Numbered from the stretch's first letter, positions 16,049 to 23,906 are shown. The stretch: 27,918 nt of DNA from Actinomycetes bacterium (GCA_023393755.1 JAEXCA010000050.1:1-27918); one strand, 5' to 3'. Notes: generated by a model from the sequence alone, not told the origin. Numbers and translations are program-made.

Positions 16049-16088
16049 GGTGGCGGACGCGGTTGGCCTGGGCCGGAACGACGCCACC
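16049..16088 (-). terminator. Possible hairpin terminator after araA
   Basis: GGTGGCG (16049-16055) pairs with CGCCACC (16082-16088). The interior can form a second stem, GTTGGCC with GGCCGGAAC. It is about 40 bp past the araA stop on the minus strand. No T tract is present. Confidence 0.35.
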
Positions 16089-16128
16089 GGCAGAACCGAC
16101 CCCCAGCCCAGAGCCCGGCGAAACCTTC

Positions 16129-17631
16129 CTACAGCCCCTGGGCGAGGCGGTAGTAGGCCTGGTTCCAGCGCAGTTCGCGGGTGAAGCCGCGGACGGTGGT
16201 CGCCTGGTCGATCTCCAGCAGTTCGATGCCGGCGATCTCGGCGAAGTCGCGGAACACCTCGATCCCCACCGCGGTGGTCATCACGGTGTGGTGCGCGGCG
16301 CCGGCGGCCAGCCAGCAGGCGGCGCTGGTGGCGAAGTCGGGGGCCGGCTGCCACACCGCCCGTCCGACCGGGAGCCTGGGCAGATCCGGCGGGACGATGT
16401 TGGTCACCACGTTGGCGACCAGCCGGAACCGGTCCCGGACGTCCGACATCGCCACCACCAGCGCCGGCCCGGCGTCCGCGGTGAACACCAGCCGGACCGG
16501 ATCGGCCTTGCCGCCAATCCCGAGCGGGTGGACCTCCAGCCGCGGTTTGGCGGTGGTCAGCGAGGGCGAGACCTCCAGCATGTGCGCGCCGAGGATCTTC
16601 TCCTCCCCCGGCGTCAGGTCGTAGGTGTAGTCCTCCATCAGCGACGCGCCACCGGGCAGACCGGCGCCCATCACATTGGCCACCCGCACCAGGATCGCGG
16701 TCTTCCAGTCGCCCTCGGCACCGAACCCGTAGCCCTCGGCCATCAGCCGCTGCACCGCCAGGCCGGGCAACTGCTTCAACTCGCCCAGATCCTCGAAGCT
16801 GGTGGTGAACGCCCCGAACCCGCCGGCCTCCAGGAACGACCGCAACCCGAGCTCGATCGCGGCGCCGTCGCGCAGCGACTGGTGCCGCTCACCGCCGGGC
16901 AGCAACTCCGCCGCCACGTCGTAGCTGTCGACGTACTCCGCCACCAGCGCGTCCACGTCCGCCTCCGACGCCTGCGCGACCGCGGCGGCCAGCTCGTTGA
17001 CCCCCCAGGTGTTCACCTGGACGCCCAGCTTCAACTCGGCCTCGGTCTTATCACCCTCGGTCACCGCGACATAGCGCATGTTGTCGCCGAACCGGGCCAG
17101 CTTCAACGACCTGGCGGCCTGCCAGCCGGCCGCCGCCCGCTGCCACACCTCCACCTGACGGCGCACCTCCGGGTTCGACACATGACCGACCACCGTCTTG
17201 CGCGGCACCCCGAGCCGGGTCTGGATGTAGCCGAACTCCCGGTCGCCGTGGGCGGCCTGGTTCAGGTTCATGAAGTCGAAGTCGATCTCCTCCCAGGGCA
17301 GCTCGACATTGGCCTGGGTGTGCAGGTGCAGCAACGGCTTGCGCAGCGCGTCCAGCCCGGTGATCCACATCTTCGCCGGGCTGAAGGTGTGCATCCACGC
17401 CACCACCCCGATCACGTCGTCGCGGGCGTTCACCTCCAGCGCGAACCGGCGGATCCCGTCGGTGTCGATCAACACCGGCTTCCACACCACCCGCACCGGC
17501 AACCCGTCCAGGCCGGCGGCCACCGCCTGGGACTGCTCGGCCACCTGCCGCAGCGTCTCCTCGCCGTACAACGACTGGCTGCCGGTGACGAACCAGACCT
17601 CGTAGGAATCCAGGGAGGTGTTGAGGGTCAT
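16129..17631 (-). CDS. araA: L-arabinose isomerase AraA
   Basis: This 500-residue enzyme interconverts L-arabinose and L-ribulose with a divalent metal (usually Mn2+). Full length matches the family. The catalytic and metal residues known from E. coli (E306, E333, H350, H450) are seen as E306 (GAEGDW), E333 (LMEDYTY), H350 (LGAHMLEV) and H448 (AAHHTVMTT). The N-terminus 'YEVWFVTGSQSLYGEETL' is diagnostic. Its ATG lies within the araD stop (ATGA, 4-bp overlap), so the gene is second in araD-araA. Expression is expected to follow arabinose through the LacI-family operator before araD. Confidence 0.96.
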   Translation of the reverse strand: MTLNTSLDSYEVWFVTGSQSLYGEETLRQVAEQSQAVAAGLDGLPVRVVWKPVLIDTDGIRRFALEVNARDDVIGVVAWMHTFSPAKMWITGLDALRKPLLHLHTQANVELPWEEIDFDFMNLNQAAHGDREFGYIQTRLGVPRKTVVGHVSNPEVRRQVEVWQRAAAGWQAARSLKLARFGDNMRYVAVTEGDKTEAELKLGVQVNTWGVNELAAAVAQASEADVDALVAEYVDSYDVAAELLPGGERHQSLRDGAAIELGLRSFLEAGGFGAFTTSFEDLGELKQLPGLAVQRLMAEGYGFGAEGDWKTAILVRVANVMGAGLPGGASLMEDYTYDLTPGEEKILGAHMLEVSPSLTTAKPRLEVHPLGIGGKADPVRLVFTADAGPALVVAMSDVRDRFRLVANVVTNIVPPDLPRLPVGRAVWQPAPDFATSAACWLAAGAAHHTVMTTAVGIEVFRDFAEIAGIELLEIDQATTVRGFTRELRWNQAYYRLAQGL

Positions 17632-18353
17632 GCTTCTTCCTTCTGCTCGGACGGGCGGCGGTCATCGGTGGCCTGCCCGTAGACGTTCTGATAGCGGTTG
17701 TAGAGCGAGTCGATGTCGGCCTGGGCGATCGGCACCGGTTCACCCAACTGCCGGGCGAAATGGACGGTCCGGGCCACATCCTCGACCATCACCGCGGCCT
17801 TCACCGCGTCCTTCGCCGTCACCCCGACGGTGAACGGTCCGTGGTTGGCCATCAACACCGCCCGGGAGCGGGAACCGCGCAGGGTCTCCACGATCCCCCG
17901 CCCGATCGAATCGTCCCCGATCAACGCGAACGGACCCACCGGAATCTCGCCGCCGAACTCGTCGGCGATCATGGTCAGCACACAGGGGATCGGCTCCCGG
18001 CGGGCGGACCACGCGGTCGCGTAGTCGGAATGGGTGTGCACCACCCCACCCACCTCGGGCAGGTGCCGGTAGACGTACGCGTGCGCCGCGGTGTCGCTGG
18101 ACGGTGACCGCTCGCTCCCCGGTGTCCCCGGGATCGCGTTGCCTTCCAGATCGCACAGGATCATGTTCTCCGGCGTCAACTCGTCGTACGACACCCCCGA
18201 CGGCTTGATCACGAACAGGTCGGTGCCCGGCACCCGGCCGGACACGTTCCCCGCCGTCCACACCACCAGGCCGTACCGCACCAGTTCGGCGTGCAACCGG
18301 GCCACGTCCGCCCGCACGTCGTCGATCCGCGCCATGAGCTCGGGGTCAAACAT
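17628..18353 (-). CDS. araD: L-ribulose-5-phosphate 4-epimerase AraD
   Basis: A 241-residue class II aldolase-fold epimerase converting L-ribulose 5-phosphate to D-xylulose 5-phosphate. Motifs are 'TAGNVSGR' (33-40), 'VIKPSGVSYDEL' (48-59), the zinc ligands H106 and H108 in VVHTHSDYAT and H171 in MANHGPF, and 'SSDTAAHAYVYR' (85-96). The C-terminus ends 'LYNRYQNVYGQ', as in bacterial AraD. AGGAGA lies about 4 nt before the ATG. It follows the LacI-family gene by 36 bp, with an operator in the gap, and overlaps araA by 4 bp. The ribulokinase gene (araB), needed to make its substrate, is not in the window. Confidence 0.95.
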   Translation of the reverse strand: MFDPELMARIDDVRADVARLHAELVRYGLVVWTAGNVSGRVPGTDLFVIKPSGVSYDELTPENMILCDLEGNAIPGTPGSERSPSSDTAAHAYVYRHLPEVGGVVHTHSDYATAWSARREPIPCVLTMIADEFGGEIPVGPFALIGDDSIGRGIVETLRGSRSRAVLMANHGPFTVGVTAKDAVKAAVMVEDVARTVHFARQLGEPVPIAQADIDSLYNRYQNVYGQATDDRRPSEQKEEA

Positions 18354-18381
18354 CTGTCTCCTTCGACTGCCTCGTCGAGTA

Positions 18382-18395
18382 TGTTACCGCTAACA
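18382..18395. promoter_or_regulatory. LacI-family operator before araDA
   Basis: On the minus strand TGTTAGCGGTAACA has perfect arms TGTTA/TAACA around GCGG. It lies between the LacI-family gene and araD, and the regulator's own TAG stop (18392-18390) is inside it. The same strand reads TAACAT immediately at its end, which could be the -10 of an araD promoter. It shares nGCGGTAACA with the site at 19591. Confidence 0.65.
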
Positions 18396-19394
18396 GACAG
18401 GTGTTGTCGTCGATTCCCTGATCACCAGCTCCGGAGCGATCAGTTCGCGGTGGGCGTCGGGCGGCTCGTGGAGCCGATCCAGCAGCAGGGTGACGCTCAA
18501 CCGGCCGAGCGCGTGGAAGTCCTGCCGGACGGTGGTGAGCGGCGGAAGGAAGTGGCGCGACTCCGGGATGTCGTCGAAGCCCACCACGCTGAGGTCCCGC
18601 GGAACCACCATCCCCCGGGCGTGGAGTCCGTGCAGTAGGCCGAGGGCCATCTGGTCGTTGCCGGCGAAGATCGCCGTAGCCGCCAGCACCTCGTCCGACT
18701 CGCTGCCGAACCAGTAGCCGAAGTCGGCCGTCCAGTCCCCCACCACCGGCTCGCGGACGGCGAGCCCGTGCTCCACCAGCACGGCCCGCCACTCCGCCTC
18801 CCGCGCCCGGGCGTCCAGCCAGTCCGCCGGGCCGGAGAGGTGGAGGATCTCGCGATGGCCGAGCGCCACCAGGTGCTCCACCGCCAGCCGCGCCCCGCCC
18901 CGCTGATCGACCGCGACGGTGCGGCGATCCGGCTCCACCTCCGAGGCCACCACCACCACCGGCAGATCGCCGCCGGCGGCCCGGACGCTCGCCATGGACG
19001 ACAGCCGCGGGGCGATCACGCAGACCCCCTCCACTCCCTGCGCCAGGAGGTGCTCGATACCGGCGGCCGCGCCGAGCACGTCGGAGACCGTGGCGGCGTC
19101 TATCCCGTACCCCCCGGCACGCGCCGCCTCCTCGAAGCCTCGCAGCGCCGAGTTCGGCCCGTAGTGGTCGGGCGCGTCGACCAGGACGCCGAGCCGGCGG
19201 GTACGGCTGGTGGCCAGCGCCCGGGCGATCGGGTTCGGGGTGTAGTTGACCTCCTCGATCGCCCGCAGCACCTTCGCCCGGGTCGACTCCCGGATGCTCG
19301 GGTGATTGTTCAGCACCCGTGACACGGTCTGGTGAGAGACCCCGGCGAGCGCCGCCACGTCGTACATGCTCGGCTTCCGCTGACGGCCGGCCAT
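18390..19394 (-). CDS. LacI-family transcriptional regulator (probable arabinose repressor)
   Basis: A 334-residue LacI/GalR protein. The helix-turn-helix and hinge are at the N-terminus: 'SMYDVAALAGVSHQTVSRVLNN' (about 9-30) and 'NPIARALATSRTRRLGVL' (about 53-70). A periplasmic-binding-like effector domain follows, with 'VCVIAPRLSS', 'GDLPVVVVASEVE', 'AVDQRGGARLAVEHLVALGHR' and 'VVGFDDIPESRHFLPPLTTVRQD'. The ATG at 19394 has GAGGAG 4 nt upstream; the longer reading to 19505 has no support. It lies between araDA (same strand, 36 bp downstream) and the divergent sugar ABC transporter, and related operators occur in both gaps. L-arabinose or a close sugar is the likely inducer. It is not an AraC-type or GntR-type AraR. 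Confidence 0.9.
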   Translation of the reverse strand: MAGRQRKPSMYDVAALAGVSHQTVSRVLNNHPSIRESTRAKVLRAIEEVNYTPNPIARALATSRTRRLGVLVDAPDHYGPNSALRGFEEAARAGGYGIDAATVSDVLGAAAGIEHLLAQGVEGVCVIAPRLSSMASVRAAGGDLPVVVVASEVEPDRRTVAVDQRGGARLAVEHLVALGHREILHLSGPADWLDARAREAEWRAVLVEHGLAVREPVVGDWTADFGYWFGSESDEVLAATAIFAGNDQMALGLLHGLHARGMVVPRDLSVVGFDDIPESRHFLPPLTTVRQDFHALGRLSVTLLLDRLHEPPDAHRELIAPELVIRESTTTPVC

Positions 19395-19446
19395 CACACT
19401 CCTCTCCCCGTTGACGGTGCCGATCGTACGCCTCCGAGCCACCGTG

Positions 19447-19484
19447 CCCAGCCACCCGGACACCCCACCGACCCCACCGTCCCC
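19447..19484 (-). other. G-quadruplex-type motif upstream of the LacI-family gene
   Basis: Five C-runs on the plus strand (19447-19449, 19454-19456, 19463-19466, 19472-19475, 19481-19484) are separated by 4-6 bases. The minus strand thus has five G3-4 tracts with short loops. The last three tracts are a 9-bp near-repeat (CCCCACCGA / CCCCACCGT). Confidence 0.4.
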
Positions 19485-19559
19485 GACTCGACCCGCCACC
19501 GGCACGACACCACGAACCTGCCCCCCGTCGGCCGGCCCAGCAGGCCGGGAACCGACCCA

Positions 19560-19604
19560 TGTGTGCGCTCACATTAACTCGCATATGATATGTGTGCGGT
19601 AACA
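19560..19604 (+). promoter_or_regulatory. Transporter promoter flanked by two LacI-type operators
   Basis: TGTGTGCGCTCACA (19560-19573) resembles the symmetric LacI-family site TGTGAGCGCTCACA. TGTGTGCGGTAACA (19591-19604) shares its left half with the first site and its right half with the araD operator. The two are 31 bp apart (three helical turns). A TATGAT -10 (19584-19589) lies exactly between them, so both would be occupied in repression. No good -35 is visible. Confidence 0.65.
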
Positions 19605-19696
19605 TCGTTGCAGAATCGTGACCAAGTCCGCCCACGCGCCAAGCGCGGCCGGTCTACAGTCAGTGATGCAAAGAAGCCGCCGGCGAGGGCCGGAAG

Positions 19697-19741
19697 GGAC
19701 CTGTCGCAGGGTCCGCAGGCTTGAAACTCTCAGAGATGAGA
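19697..19741 (+). other. Structured 5' leader of the chvE message
   Basis: Hairpin 1: GGAC-CTG pairs with CAG-GTCC around a TCG loop with one bulged G (19697-19714). Hairpin 2: TCTCA (19728-19732) pairs with TGAGA (19737-19741) around GAGA, a GNRA tetraloop, and its last base is the first base of the AAGGAG Shine-Dalgarno. The leader from the promoter is about 145 nt. No known riboswitch class is recognised. Confidence 0.4.
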
Positions 19742-19752
19742 AGGAGCACATG

Positions 19753-20925
19753 ATGCGACGATTCGGACTAGCGATTGCCGGCCTCGCGGCCGCCCTCGCG
19801 CTGACCGCCTGTGGCGGAACGGGCGCCGGTGGCGGCACCACCACCCCCGCCCCGTCCTCGGGTGGCGAGCAGAGCTCGGCCCCCGCGGGCGACATCCTCG
19901 TCGGCGTGGCGATGCCGACCCAGACCTCCGAGCGCTGGATCGCTGACGGCGACGCCGTCAAGGCCGGCCTCGAGGAGGCCGGTTACAAGGTCGACCTGCA
20001 GTTCGCCAACGACGACATCCCGACCCAGACCCAGCAGATCGACGCCATGATCACCGGGGGCGCAGACCTCCTGATCATCGCCGCCATCGACGGCACCGCG
20101 CTGACCAGCCAGCTCGAGGCCGCCGCGGCCAAGGGGATCAAGGTGATCTCCTATGACCGGCTGATCCGCGACAGTGCGAACGTCGACTTCTACACCACCT
20201 TCGACAACTACGCCGTGGGCGTGGCGCAGGCCACCGCACTGCTGTACGGCATGGGCGTCACCGACAAGGACGGCAAGGCCACCGGCTCCGCCGAGAAGGG
20301 CCAGAACGTCGAGCTGTTCGCCGGCTCGCTGGACGACAACAACGCCCACTTCTTCTGGCAGGGCGCGATCGACACGCTGCAGCCCTTCCTGGATGACGGC
20401 ACCCTGGTGGTGAAGTCCGGCCAGACCACCATCGAGCAGGCCGCCACGCTGCGCTGGCTGCAGGAGACCGCCCAGAAGCGGATGGAGGACATCCTGACCT
20501 CCACCTACGGCGGCACCGGCAAGGATCTCAAGGGCGTCCTCTCCCCGTACGACGGCATCTCCCGCGGCATCATCACCGCGCTGCAGGGTGTTGGTCTTGG
20601 CCCGACAATCTCCGACGGCCTGCCGATCGTCTCCGGCCAGGACGCCGAGATCGCCTCGGTCAAGCTGATCAAGGACGACATCCAGCACTCGACGATCTTC
20701 AAGGACACCCGGAAGCTGGCCGCCCAGGCAGTCACCGCTGCCAAGGCGTTCCTCTCCGGCGGCACCCCCGAGGCCAACGACACCGAGACCTACGACAACG
20801 GCGTGAAGGTCGTTCCCTCCTACCTGCTCGAGGTTGACACGGTCTACGCCGACAACATCCAGCAGCTCCTGGTCGACTCCGGTTACTGGAGCGCCGAAGA
20901 AGTCGAGTCCGGCGTCGCCAAGTAG
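19753..20925 (+). CDS. chvE: ChvE-like sugar-binding lipoprotein of an ABC transporter
   Basis: A 390-residue type I periplasmic binding protein. The signal peptide ends in a lipobox 'LALTAC' with C20 as the lipidated residue, followed by a Gly/Thr/Pro/Ser linker. The binding domain opens 'ILVGVAMPTQTSERWIADGDAVKAGL', with 'FANDDIPTQTQQIDAMI', 'LIIAAIDGTAL', 'VISYDRLI' and 'GVLSPYDGISRGI', all typical of the ChvE/XylF-like multiple-monosaccharide binders. The second of two adjacent ATGs (19753) is preferred, because it leaves 6 nt to AAGGAG (19741-19746); the first leaves only 3. It is the first gene of chvE-mmsA-mmsB. Given the araDA neighbours and shared operators, L-arabinose is the probable ligand, though relatives also bind galactose, xylose or glucose. 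Confidence 0.9.
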   Translation: MRRFGLAIAGLAAALALTACGGTGAGGGTTTPAPSSGGEQSSAPAGDILVGVAMPTQTSERWIADGDAVKAGLEEAGYKVDLQFANDDIPTQTQQIDAMITGGADLLIIAAIDGTALTSQLEAAAAKGIKVISYDRLIRDSANVDFYTTFDNYAVGVAQATALLYGMGVTDKDGKATGSAEKGQNVELFAGSLDDNNAHFFWQGAIDTLQPFLDDGTLVVKSGQTTIEQAATLRWLQETAQKRMEDILTSTYGGTGKDLKGVLSPYDGISRGIITALQGVGLGPTISDGLPIVSGQDAEIASVKLIKDDIQHSTIFKDTRKLAAQAVTAAKAFLSGGTPEANDTETYDNGVKVVPSYLLEVDTVYADNIQQLLVDSGYWSAEEVESGVAK

Positions 20926-20947
20926 CGAACCGGTCTCCAGCGGGGTG

Positions 20948-20969
20948 GGTCCGGCCGATCGGCCGGGCC
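20948..20969 (+). other. Intercistronic stem-loop between chvE and mmsA
   Basis: GGTCCGGCC (20948-20956) pairs with GGCCGGGCC (20961-20969) around GATC, giving 9 pairs with one G-U wobble. A run of nine cytosines (20968-20976) follows instead of thymines. A hairpin between the binding-protein gene and the rest of a transporter operon commonly keeps the binding protein in excess, by RNA 3'-end protection or partial termination. Confidence 0.6.
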
Positions 20970-21010
20970 CCCCCCCGCCACCTGCTCGATAGCGGTTCGG
21001 AGGGAGGGAC

Positions 21011-22624
21011 ATGAGCGAGATTCTTCAGATGCGGTCGATCAGCAAGACGTTTCCCGGCGTGAAGGCGCTGCAGGATGTGTCGCTGACTGTCCAGCGCGGC
21101 GAGATCCATGCGATCTGTGGCGAGAACGGGGCGGGCAAGTCGACCCTGATGAAGGTGCTGAGCGGGGTTCACCCGCATGGCACCTACGAGGGCGAGATCT
21201 TCTTCGATGGCGAAGAGGTGCGGTTCTCGTCGATCAACGACTCCGAGGCCAAGGGGATCGTGATCATCCACCAGGAACTGGCCCTGGTGCCGTACCTGTC
21301 GGTGGCGGAGAACATCTTCCTGGGCAACGAGGTACGCGGCCTGGCCGGCCTGATCGACTGGAACAAGGCCAACCACGAAGCGGCCAAGCTGATGGAGCGG
21401 GTGGGGCTACAGGAGAACCCGACCACCCCGGTCTCCCAGTTGGGCGTGGGCAAGCAGCAACTCATCGAGATCGCCAAGGCGCTGTCGAAGGATGTGAAGC
21501 TGCTCATCCTGGACGAGCCGACCGCGGCGCTGAACGATACCGATTCCGAGCACCTGCTCAACCTGATCCGCCAGCTGCAGGCGCAGGGAATCACCGCGAT
21601 CATCATCTCCCACAAGCTGAACGAGATCGCCGAGATCGCGCAGAGCACGACGATCATCCGCGACGGCCGGACCATCGAGACGATGGACATGTCCGAGCCG
21701 ACCGCCACCCAGGAGCGGATGATCCGCGGCATGGTCGGCCGCGACCTGGAGCACCGCTATCCGGAACGAACCCCGAACATCGGCGAGCCGGTCCTGGAGG
21801 TGCGGGACTGGACGGTCTACCACCCGACCCAGGCCGGTCGGCTGATCATCGACAACGCCTCCTTCCACGTCCGCGCCGGCGAGGTGGTCGGCATCGCCGG
21901 TCTGATGGGCGCGGGCCGCACCGAGTTGGCGATGAGCATCTTCGGCCACTCCTACGGCCGGGACATCACCGGGCAGGTCCTCAAGCTCGGCAAGCCGATC
22001 GATACCTCGACGGTGCCGGATGCGATCCGGCACGGCATCGCCTACGCCACCGAGGATCGCAAGCGGTACGGGCTCAACCTGCTGGCCGACATCCGCGAGA
22101 ACATCTCCTCGGCGGGCCTGTTCAAGCTCTCCAGCCGGGGCTGGGTCAACGGCAACGAGGAACTGAAGATCGCCGAGGAGTACCGCCAGAGCCTCAACAT
22201 CCGCACGCCGAACGTGCTGTCGCTGGTCGGGAAGCTCTCCGGCGGCAACCAGCAGAAGGTCGTGCTGAGCAAGTGGCTCTACACCGAGCCGGACGTACTG
22301 ATCCTGGACGAACCCACTCGTGGCATCGATGTCGGCGCCAAGTACGAGATCTACACGATCATCAACCGCATGGTCGCCGAGGGGAAGGCAGTGATCGTCA
22401 TCTCTTCGGAACTGCCTGAGTTGCTGGGCATCTGCGACCGCATCTACACCCTCGCCTACGGCAGGATCACCGGACAACTCCCGGTGGCCGAAGCAACCCA
22501 GGAAAGACTCATGGAACTGATGACCCTGGAGCGGAACCGCCCGCTCGCTGAGGACCCGGGGGATCTCGATCCGACGGCCCCAACCGCAGCCAACGACAAC
22601 AACGAGAAGGGACTCCTCCGATGA
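21011..22624 (+). CDS. mmsA: Sugar ABC transporter ATPase with two nucleotide-binding domains (MmsA/GguA type)
   Basis: A 537-residue fused dimer of ABC ATPase domains, the standard form for sugar importers of the CUT2 class. Domain 1 has the Walker A 'GENGAGKSTL' (near 37-46), Q-loop 'IIHQELALVPYLSVAENIFLG', a degenerate signature 'SQLGVGKQQLIEIAKAL' and Walker B 'LLILDEPTAAL'. Domain 2 has the degenerate Walker A 'GLMGAGRTEL', the canonical signature 'LSGGNQQKV' and 'VLILDEPTRGIDVGAKYEIY'. This asymmetry is usual for the family. GGAGGGAGG lies just before the ATG. The stop overlaps mmsB by 4 bp (ATGA). The protein energises uptake of the sugar bound by the upstream ChvE-like lipoprotein. 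Confidence 0.94.
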   Translation: MSEILQMRSISKTFPGVKALQDVSLTVQRGEIHAICGENGAGKSTLMKVLSGVHPHGTYEGEIFFDGEEVRFSSINDSEAKGIVIIHQELALVPYLSVAENIFLGNEVRGLAGLIDWNKANHEAAKLMERVGLQENPTTPVSQLGVGKQQLIEIAKALSKDVKLLILDEPTAALNDTDSEHLLNLIRQLQAQGITAIIISHKLNEIAEIAQSTTIIRDGRTIETMDMSEPTATQERMIRGMVGRDLEHRYPERTPNIGEPVLEVRDWTVYHPTQAGRLIIDNASFHVRAGEVVGIAGLMGAGRTELAMSIFGHSYGRDITGQVLKLGKPIDTSTVPDAIRHGIAYATEDRKRYGLNLLADIRENISSAGLFKLSSRGWVNGNEELKIAEEYRQSLNIRTPNVLSLVGKLSGGNQQKVVLSKWLYTEPDVLILDEPTRGIDVGAKYEIYTIINRMVAEGKAVIVISSELPELLGICDRIYTLAYGRITGQLPVAEATQERLMELMTLERNRPLAEDPGDLDPTAPTAANDNNEKGLLR

Positions 22625-23799
22625 CGGCCATGGCGGGACTCCGCGATCTCCTGACCAGGAACCTACGCCAGAGCGGCATCCTGATCGCCTTCGTCGTGGT
22701 CGTGGCGGCGGCCTCCATCGCCAGCCCGAACTTCCTTTCCCCGGGCAACATCACCAACCTGGTGTTGCAGTACTCCTACATCCTCATCCTCGCGATGGGC
22801 ATGCTGCTGGTGATCGTCGCGGCCCAGATCGATCTGTCCGTCGGCTCGGTGGTCGCGCTTACCGGCGCCGTCGCGGCCGTTGTGGTGATCAAGTACCAGT
22901 TGCCGTGGTGGATGGGTGTTCTGGCCGCCCTGGTGGTCGGTCTGCTGGTCGGGATCTGGCAGGGATTCTGGGTGGCCTTCGTCGGCATCCCCGGGTTCAT
23001 CGTGACCCTGGGTGGCATGCTGATCTTCCGCGGCCTGACCTACCAGGTGCTCAACAGCATCTCGCTGTCACCCTTCGGCGGCACCTACTACGAGATCGCC
23101 AACGGCTTCCAGAACGGATTGTTCGGCGGCTACGGGATCGACGTCTTCACCCTGGTGATGTTCGGTATCGGTGTGGTGGTGTACGCCTACCTGCAGTGGC
23201 GTGCCCGTCAGGGCCGGATCGCCTACCAGCAGACCGTCGAAACCACCCCGATCTTCATCGCCAAGCTGGTACTCATGGCCGCCATCATCATGTGGCTCGG
23301 CTACCAGTTCGCCACCAGCCGCGGTCTTCCCAACGTGCTGGTGCTGGTGCTGGCGCTGTTCGTGGTCTACACCATCGTCAGCCAGCGATCGGTGTTCGGG
23401 CGGCACGTCTACGCCATCGGCGGCAACCTGAACGCCGCCCAGCTCTCCGGCGTCCGGGTACGCCGGGTGAACTTCTGGATCTTCGTCAACATGGGCGTGC
23501 TGGCCGCGGTGGCGGGTGTGGTCTACTCATCCCGGATGAACGCCGCCCAGCCTGGTGCCGGCAACATGTTCGAACTGGACGCCATTGCGGCCTGCTTCAT
23601 CGGCGGCGCCTCGACCACCGGTGGCATCGGACGCGTCGGCGGGGCCATGATCGGCGGTCTGCTGATGGCAGTGATCAGCAACATCATGTCGCTGCTCGGC
23701 CTGCCCATGCAGCTTCAGTCGGTGGTCAAGGGCGTCGTCCTGCTGCTGGCCGTCGCCTTCGACCTGTGGAACCGCCGGCGCGCGGAAGTGGCCGCCTGA
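22621..23799 (+). CDS. mmsB: Sugar ABC transporter permease (MmsB/GguB type)
   Basis: A 392-residue permease of the CUT2 (BPD_transp_2) family with about ten membrane helices. Recognisable parts are 'LSPGNITNLVLQYSYILILAMGMLLVIVAAQIDLSVGSVVAL' near the N-terminus, 'VGIPGFIVTLGGMLIFRGL', 'GRHVYAIGGNLNAAQLSGVRV' and 'AIAACFIGGASTTGGIGRVGGAMIGGLLMAVISN'. The longer middle region (about 150-215, 'NGFQNGLFGGYGIDVFTLVMFG') is typical of the multiple-monosaccharide permeases rather than RbsC. It starts in the mmsA stop (ATGA) and is the last gene of the operon; a strong hairpin follows 17 nt after the stop. Confidence 0.94.
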   Translation: MTAMAGLRDLLTRNLRQSGILIAFVVVVAAASIASPNFLSPGNITNLVLQYSYILILAMGMLLVIVAAQIDLSVGSVVALTGAVAAVVVIKYQLPWWMGVLAALVVGLLVGIWQGFWVAFVGIPGFIVTLGGMLIFRGLTYQVLNSISLSPFGGTYYEIANGFQNGLFGGYGIDVFTLVMFGIGVVVYAYLQWRARQGRIAYQQTVETTPIFIAKLVLMAAIIMWLGYQFATSRGLPNVLVLVLALFVVYTIVSQRSVFGRHVYAIGGNLNAAQLSGVRVRRVNFWIFVNMGVLAAVAGVVYSSRMNAAQPGAGNMFELDAIAACFIGGASTTGGIGRVGGAMIGGLLMAVISNIMSLLGLPMQLQSVVKGVVLLLAVAFDLWNRRRAEVAA

Positions 23800-23815
23800 C
23801 GGCACGGGGTGCGAA

Positions 23816-23847
23816 CGGGTGGCGGCCCGCGACCGGGACGCCACCCG
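23816..23847 (+). terminator. Terminator-type hairpin after mmsB
   Basis: CGGGTGGCG (23816-23824) and CGCCACCCG (23839-23847) form a perfect 9-bp stem. After one mismatched pair an inner CCCG-CGAC-CGGG stem continues it. There is no T tract, as often in high-GC genomes. Confidence 0.65.
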
Positions 23848-23900
23848 CGCCCGGCGGCGGCCGATCGTCCCGGTTGCCGCGCGGCATGGGCGGTGTCGCA

Positions 23901-23906
23901 TAGAAT
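23901..23906 (+). promoter_or_regulatory. -10 element TAGAAT before the two-cysteine membrane protein
   Basis: TAGAAT fits TAnnnT closely. Transcription would start near 23913, leaving GGGAGG (23919-23924) as a Shine-Dalgarno before the ATG at 23929. This argues against the in-frame ATG at 23905, which overlaps the -10. Confidence 0.45.

Larger units (their letters stand above)
19395..19752. other. 358-bp divergent control region between the LacI-family regulator and the sugar transporter
   Basis: This gap has no gene. From left to right it holds the regulator's GAGGAG site (19399-19404), a possible minus-strand -10 TACGAT (19423-19428) for the regulator, a cytosine-run block with G-quadruplex potential on the minus strand (19447-19484), two LacI-type operators flanking a TATGAT -10 (19560-19604), and a transcribed leader of about 145 nt with two hairpins that ends in AAGGAG before chvE. 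Confidence 0.6.
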
